Part shown: positions 58,150 to 64,000 of the stretch, in pieces
Layout: the number at the start of each line of letters is the position of its first letter
Position numbering within the stretch: the first letter of the stretch is position 1
From: Gonapodya prolifera JEL478
Lineage: Eukaryota > Monoblepharomycota > Monoblepharidomycetes > Monoblepharidales > Gonapodyaceae
DNA length: 64,000 nt
Assembly: GCA_001574975.1 (NCBI GenBank)
Contig: KQ965783.1
Span: 167,976 to 231,975, forward strand
Reading direction: 5' to 3'
Translations under genes and position numbers: made by a program
The notes under the pieces: model-generated
Databases searched by the model: none
What the model was told of the DNA's origin: nothing
Seen by the model: the letters and a program-made list of their open reading frames with translations, nothing else

Positions 58150-59428
58150 TTAGACCGGATGGGGTTTTTGGAACGTGTTTTGTGAGAAGCCTCCCTCCTG
58201 TGATGTGCAACTAACAGTTTTTGTATTGCAAGTATGTATTCTTGTTTTGACACACTCTGCGTCATTGCGATGATTCCCGCCGCGGGTGTCCGTCCCATTC
58301 ATTTCCCGTTAGTCGGTGTCGCACTAGTTCCCTGGGTGGAGACGTTTCAATTTTGATAATGGCAAAACGAAGAAGTGGGAGATGGTCGGCCGTTCGGGGT
58401 GTGAGGGTTGCGGGGGTAGTCAGGCGGACCCGCCAAAGCCCGAACTCAACTCAACGCAACACTCGCACTCCACGCGAAGACACGAAACCAGCAATGCCTT
58501 CCCAGACTCGCTGGCGTAGGCGACAGCGTGGTTCAGAACGGAAACGGCCCGTGAGGTGAGGACTGCGAGCATCCGCGATGGCAGGCCTGAACGCAGCGGG
58601 TTCCCTGCTGGACGTCCATGCGCTACCAACAGCCACCAAAGTAATCCTCCCACTTTTCGTAACCATAAAAGAGCTACTGAGAGGGAAGACCGTCAACACA
58701 GTGAAATCTGGACTGCTAAACGAAAACCCAACATCATGCGCAATGACTTTCAACGAATAGAACTGTTGCCACGACAAAAGGTGAGCGTAGCCTCCAAGGA
58801 CTTATTCACCGTACTAGAAATTACATGGATAGTGCTGTGAAAGTTGCACAGGTGCACGATAGGAATCGCAGTGGGAATATTGGTCCATGTGTACATTCCC
58901 TTGTTTTACCGTTTCTGACTTTATTAACTAAAATGCCATATGCGCCCCAACAGCCCGTGTCCACGTCATGCAGCGTCTTTTTATCGCTTTATTACGTTCA
59001 TCAACAATCAGCGAGCTTGACAACCAGTGGGGCGTCATTCTGGAGCACACGGCATGACGATCGACACTTCCTCTAACATTCAGGAAGGATTGTGATGGTA
59101 AGGGTAAATTGCACCCAAGGCAGTTGGGCTTTAGGTGGAGTTTATTTCATGTCTGTCTATTTGCACACTTAATTTGGAAGCATTTGCTGTATTATGAAGC
59201 TAATTTGTTATTTCTTTTCAAAAGCATTGCTATTTCGCATTATCCTCGTAGTTTAATCACTGAGCGTTCGGCATTGTTGCGTATCAACAATGCCCTTTGT
59301 CTTGTGACTTTGCCCACTTCTTCGTCCCCTTCTCGGGAAGTACTGACCATCGATATTCGCCAAATAACGACAATGCATTGTACAATACTATCAAAATGCG
59401 ACATAGTTTCGCTTCAAAAGAATACGTG
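58150..59428. other. 1.3 kb convergent intergenic region, no gene recognised
   Basis: Lies between the pseudokinase stop and the golgin stop. A 60-codon plus-strand frame at 58578-58760 has coding-like composition (LLDVHALPTATKVILPLF) but no known domain. The right third (about 58830-59300) is AT-rich and looks non-coding. Confidence 0.4.
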
Positions 59429-62400
59429 CTAACTCGGCGGTGGTGTCTCTCCCCTCGAGGAAAAGTTGAACGCCAATGGCGACCCAGCCTGGAACCCAGA
59501 CCCAGACCCATACCCGGACGAGCTCCACGGCGTGTCCCACCCGCCCGGAGCGCTTGCCACACTCGGAGGTCGACTACCCGCCACGGACGCTCCCATTCGC
59601 GGCGACGGTGGTGGTAAACTCTGCCAATCGTTTGGGTACTCGTTTCCGTCGGGGGCGGCGCCAGGTGTTGATCCCCCGGGAAGCGTGGGTGCCACAGTTT
59701 TGGCAGGCGCGCCAGCTCGTTCCGCTTCGCGTTGGAGGAACGCGACCCACATGTCGGTGAAAGATTCATTCACGGGCGCAGCCGAGAGTGGAGTACGCAT
59801 CATTTCATCAAACGAGGATGCGCGAGTGTCCGTGGGGCGACGACCGGGGACGTTGAGGTATGGTCCGCCGCGGGTTCGGGTAAGGCCGGCCTGGATGTTA
59901 CCGAGTGTTGTCAGCTCAAGATATGGAAGTTTTAAAAGTGAAGGTAAAACAGACCTTGAACTTCTCTTCATCGCCCCAGTTCAGGATCCCTCCGATCACC
60001 GTCAACATCTCGAACCGCTTTCCATCCCTTCAAATACCAATGTTGGGGTAAATTTAGTCCCAAACCCTGCATCGAACCTCATACCAGGAAGCTCACTCAC
60101 CCTCTGGGCATTTGCAAAAAATTCAAAACTAAATTTGATATCAACCGTCGATCAATGCTGTTGTCCTTGCCCTCGGAGAGTGCCTTCATGTGTCCCATAG
60201 CTTCGGAGAGGTGCTTCTGGAGGAGTATGACTGGTGCCCATTCGGTATCGTTTTAGTTGTAATTTGTGACAGTGGACTTCTGGAGAGCAAACTCACCATC
60301 GGACCTCAATCTTCCAACCAGCACATTCTTCTCCGCAAGTTCCTTCTGGATGCGCTGCACTGCAGGTGAGTCTCGTTCCACGTTCCTCAACTTGGCCTGT
60401 TGTATCCATCTATCGTAAATATCCGCGCGCCAGACCTTCGGAATCAAACGTTGCTCTCACCTCGGCCTCTTCCACTTTCAGTTTCCAATTCTGCGCCTCC
60501 TCAGTGATGATGGCCAACTGGCGCCGTAACCCCTCGACTGCAATCCGCACCTCAGTGTCTCGGGCTTATACGAAGAATTCATCAGACCGTTGCACAAAAC
60601 CACATTGCACCTCTGAAACTCACAAGCCTGGAACTCCTCCAAAACACCCTGCAAATTCCTCACCGCCTCACCCCGTCTCGCACACTCCTCTTTCCATTTC
60701 TCAACCTCCTTGCGCTCCTCTTGCCCATCTTCCCCCGCCTCTTCCGCCTTGACGCGCCATCGCTCCGCCTCCTCCCTTGCCACAGCCAAACGCGCCTCCC
60801 ACTCGGTTCGGTCACGCTCCACTTCCTCTACGCGAGCCTTCATGGCCGCAAGGGCTGCTTCTTGCCGAACTTGTTCCTCGGCGCACGCATCGCTCTCTTC
60901 CACAAGGTGTTCACGTAACCGCGCCAGCTCTTTCCGCAACTTATCCACCTCGGCCCCGCCCGCTGCGTCCGCCTGTACCTGAGCTTGGGTCTGTGCGTGT
61001 ACCTCCGCTGAACGGGCATTCGCCTCTGAGAGGGCCTTCTTGACCGCGCCGAGATCGTCCGTCAAAGATGCCACGCGGGCAGACAGTGCTGACGCAGTCT
61101 CAGTACTTGCTGATAAGGAAGTCGCAAGACGTGTGTTTTCGGATTCGAGGGAGGCGATGTGGGACCGAAGGGCTGCGAGGTCGTCCTAATGTATTCCAAT
61201 CGTTGGTACCATGTCTGGCCTGTTGAGGCAAAAGAAACAACAACAAACCTCTGCAACAGCCTTCTGTCGTTGCAACCCTTCTACCAGTGAGCTCAACTCT
61301 GTTAACTCGTTGTCAACGGTCCGAATCTTTTCCACCGCCTTGGCCCGTTCGTCGTCCACCGTTTGCAGCAGCCGTCGTAGCTCGGCAGCGTTCATTTCCA
61401 TCACTATCAACAATGATCAGTGTCCCCAATACCACCAGAACCAGACCAACCGAACACACCTTCGACTGCCCGCTTACCCTCCTCCCTGACCCTCTCAACC
61501 TCGACCTCCCACCGTCCCCTGGCTCTCTCCACAACCTCATGCAAACTTGTGCCATCTTCTCCCATCACTCTCCTCAATTCCAGCAACATCTCCTCCCGGG
61601 CCTCTTCCCCGCTGTCCGCATTTTCTACACGCTGCCGTCCCCACACCTCTACAACCCCACCCAAAGCGCGCTGTAACGGAACGGGGAGTGTTGTAGGCAC
61701 AGCTGGCGCGTCGTCCGATGCGGAGGCGGCAAGAAGCGTAAAGTAGGACACAAGGGTCTTGACCAGTTCCGCGACGGCGGCTGTATTCGAATCGGTTAGA
61801 AACCGCCGAATAGGCTTAATCGCCGAGCTGACGTACCTTTCGTCGCCCTCAACTCGCCCTCAGCTGCAGCGGCACGCTCTCGCACTTGCTGTATCGCTTC
61901 CCACTCATTCCTGTCCACGGCGACTGACGTTTCTGGCAATCCGCGAGCTTCACATTGGGTCGAACATTAGCTCTGCCAAAAGCCGAAGCTGTGCCTCGAC
62001 AAATACTCACAATGGGCCTCGTCTCGCTCCCTCTGTGCACCCTCCACCTCGCTTTCCAACCTCTGCACATCCATCCTCACCACCTCGAGCTCCTGCTTGA
62101 CCTCCACCACCTCCTGCCTCGCTGAGTCCCTTTCAAGTTCTACCTGCTGAACTCTGCTGCCCACCCTTGCAACTTCCTCGACCGCCGTATCCACATTCTG
62201 ACTCAACTCCACGACCTCTTGTCCCGCCCTCTCCAACTCATTCCTCAATCGCGCGACCTCCTCCCTCGCCACATCCCTTTCACTCTCGACCTTGACCACC
62301 ACCGTTCTAACCTCCTCCAATTCATGTCTGTACTGCCTAACCGCCGCCTTCGCCTCCTCTCGCTCCGTATCTACCTTAGCGCGCATCTTCTCCATCGCCT

Positions 62401-62488
62401 CCCTACTCTCCACCTCCTTCCTCTCCGCCTCCTCAGTGACGTTCCACAACTGCGCACGCACCATCTCAACCGTCTTGTGCACTTGATC
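59429..62488 (-). CDS. Long coiled-coil golgin with GRIP/GRAB-like domain (Rud3/GMAP-210 type), 5' end missing
   Basis: Read from the minus strand, several exons from 62488 to about 60260 encode almost continuous heptads rich in Glu, Arg, Gln and Leu (EEVARLRNELERAGQEVVEL; LRKELARLREHLVEE). Near 60150-59950 two exons join as NSIDRRLISNLVLNFLQMPR + GDGKRFEMLTVIGGILNW + GDEEKFKAGLTRTRGG. This is the GRIP/GRAB signature (DRRLI-x-N, F-L, RGD-x-KRFE, NW-x-DE, GL-x-R). Such domains bind Arl/Arf-type GTPases and fix tethering golgins to Golgi membranes. The last exon is Ser/Pro/Gly-rich and stops at 59429. The N-terminus is not in place: at the N at 62489 the sequence changes to a LINE, so the gene is truncated or misassembled. 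Confidence 0.75.
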
Positions 62489-64000
62489 NATGGGATGAAA
62501 CAAGTAGTAGTAGTTGGGGACTTGAATGCTAGATGTGCAGAGCTAACTGGAGACCACACAACAACTGCAAGAGGGAGAGTGTTGAGAGATGTGCTGCAGG
62601 GATCTGAACTAAAAGTGCAAAAACCAGTACAAGGAAAATGGACAACAGTGAAGGGAGGCATGGGAATACCAGACAATGTGATTGCAAACTTTGAAGTAGC
62701 AGACTTTGTGGTACACTCAGGAGAAACATTGGCAGGATCAGACCATTGCCCACTGGTTTTTAGCATAGAGGCAGAGCTGAAGGAAAAGGAGTTTGAGAGG
62801 TGGAATGTGAGAAGACTTGCAGACCCAAAAGTGGTGGAAAGATATGTAAAGGCACTTGGGAGGGAGCAGCAAGAAATGGTCAAGGTGGAACAAAGAGCCC
62901 AAGAGTTGAGAGAAATGGTAACCGCAAAAGAGATTGATCTGATGGTTTTACAGTTAAAGATAGATGTTTTGTGGAAGTGGTTTATTGATTGTATATTTAG
63001 GGCTGCTGGGAGGGTAGTTGGGAGACTTTGCTTTAAAACACAGGCAGCAAGGGACTTCTGGACAGAACAACAAGAAGAAGAAAGGGAAAAGGTGCAGGAT
63101 ATGGCAAAACAGCAATGGAGTGATGTGGTGGAAGCAGTAAAAAGCAGAGTAATACTCAGGAATCAAGGGAAAAAACTTGCAAATGCACAAAAAGTATATA
63201 GAGCAAAGATCAAGGAAAGGAGAAGGGACCTATTCAGGAAAGTGGTGGATAACTTGGGACTGGAGCAGAACCAGGGAGCTTTTATGAGAATGGTGAAGGG
63301 TGTAAACAAGAGGAGAAGTGGTGGTGGATGTGCACTGGATCCTATGAAGGTTGATGAGTATGTAGAATACTTCAGGACAACCTTTGGTGGAGAGCCCAAG
63401 GGAGAGGAGGTGGCGCAAACAAGACAGGGGCATGAGCTTGCACAGGAGCTTGGGGTGGATCAACTGGTGAATGTGAAGACAGTGTCTGAGAAGTTGAAGG
63501 AACTGCCAAAGGGGAAGGCATGGGGGAGTGATGACTTGCCTGCTGAGTTTCTAACTTATGGAGGCAAGGTTCTTCTAAAGCCTCTCACTGCAATCTTGGC
63601 TTTGATTGCAGAGGGAGAGTCCATCCCTTCCCAATGGAGGGAAGCACTGGTGGTACCAATCTGGAAGAAAAAGGGACTCCCAACAGACATTGCAATGCAC
63701 AGGCCCATCTCCCTGACTTGCACAGGTCGGCGTCTTTATGAAAGACTCCTGCTGCAAGATATCAGCAGGTTTGTGGGTCAGCTGCATGACTCTCAAGGGG
63801 GGTTTAGACCTCATAGGGGGACAGCCCACCAGGCACTTGTGCTGCATGAGGTCCTGATCAACAATCCAAATGCAGCCACTGCTCTTCTGGACTTGAGAGC
63901 AGCCTATGACTTGGTGAACAGACAGAGACTTTGGGGAAGACTGAGGGAAAGATATGGTATGCCACAGCACACTGTGAGCAGGTTCAAAGACTTGTTTGAT
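62489..64000 (+). mobile_element. Non-LTR (LINE) retrotransposon ORF2: end of endonuclease domain and reverse transcriptase, open to the window end
   Basis: One uninterrupted plus-strand frame runs from 62495 (ATG) to 64000, about 500 codons without a stop, and continues past the window. It begins inside an APE-type endonuclease domain (VVVVGDLNARC, later GSDHCPLVF). A charged helical linker follows, then the reverse transcriptase: GKAWGSDDLPAEFLTYGG, PSQWREALVVPIWKKKG, HRPISLTCTGRRLYERLL, SQGGFRPHRGTAHQALV and ATAALLDLRAAYDLVNRQRL, which includes the first catalytic Asp. The (F/Y)ADD motif would lie downstream. Only about four CpG dinucleotides occur in 1.5 kb although the frame is intact. 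The left end is cut at the N at 62489, inside the endonuclease domain. Confidence 0.9.

Overview
The window reads as nuclear DNA of an early-diverging, chitin-walled fungus, most likely a chytrid. The evidence is: genes broken by many short GT-AG introns of about 55-110 bases; secreted proteins with repeated hevein-type chitin-binding domains (CBM18), two of them joined to chitin deacetylase domains; a division-1 chitin synthase; fungal-type LCL3, TMEM135-like, SIZ/PIAS and GRIP/GRAB-golgin genes; and a non-LTR retrotransposon. The phylum is an inference. Many gene models were rebuilt here by hand and keep reading frame across all predicted introns, so their exon coordinates are given.

Left part (1-30.6 kb): a secreted CBM18 + double-psi beta-barrel protein (minus), a SIZ/PIAS-type SUMO ligase (minus), an F-box protein with a cysteine-rich tail (minus), a 1-Cys peroxiredoxin (minus), a beta-lactamase-fold hydrolase (minus), an alpha/beta hydrolase (plus), a PP2C phosphatase of the PTC7 type whose N-terminal half was not found (minus), about 3.4 kb without a recognised gene, a full-length 24-exon ABCB transporter (plus), a protein with two ZNRD2-type zinc ribbons (minus), an SfsA-type nuclease with a probable mitochondrial leader (plus), an ankyrin/coiled-coil protein (plus) and an LCL3-like membrane nuclease (plus).

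Middle (30.7-47.5 kb): a TMEM135-like membrane protein (minus), two tandem CBM18-chitin deacetylases (minus) that differ by one CBM18 module carried on an extra exon pair, an Hsp70-family gene (minus) followed by its decayed duplicate, and a chitin synthase (plus). The first CBM18 gene, the two deacetylases and the chitin synthase all act on the chitin wall, although they are not contiguous.

Right part (47.5-64 kb): a CpG-poor, repeat-rich stretch with a candidate mobile element, a 146-bp tandem array, a marooned fragment of a protein O-mannosyltransferase gene and a frameshifted kinase/Sel1-repeat gene. Then come a degenerate copy of the 3' end of the neighbouring golgin gene, a CAMK-type pseudokinase ending in a CaaX prenylation motif, a GRIP/GRAB-domain golgin whose 5' end is lost, and an open LINE reading frame that runs off the window. 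Single N bases sit exactly at two of the sequence junctions (52221 and 62489), so some of this mosaic could be assembly artefact.
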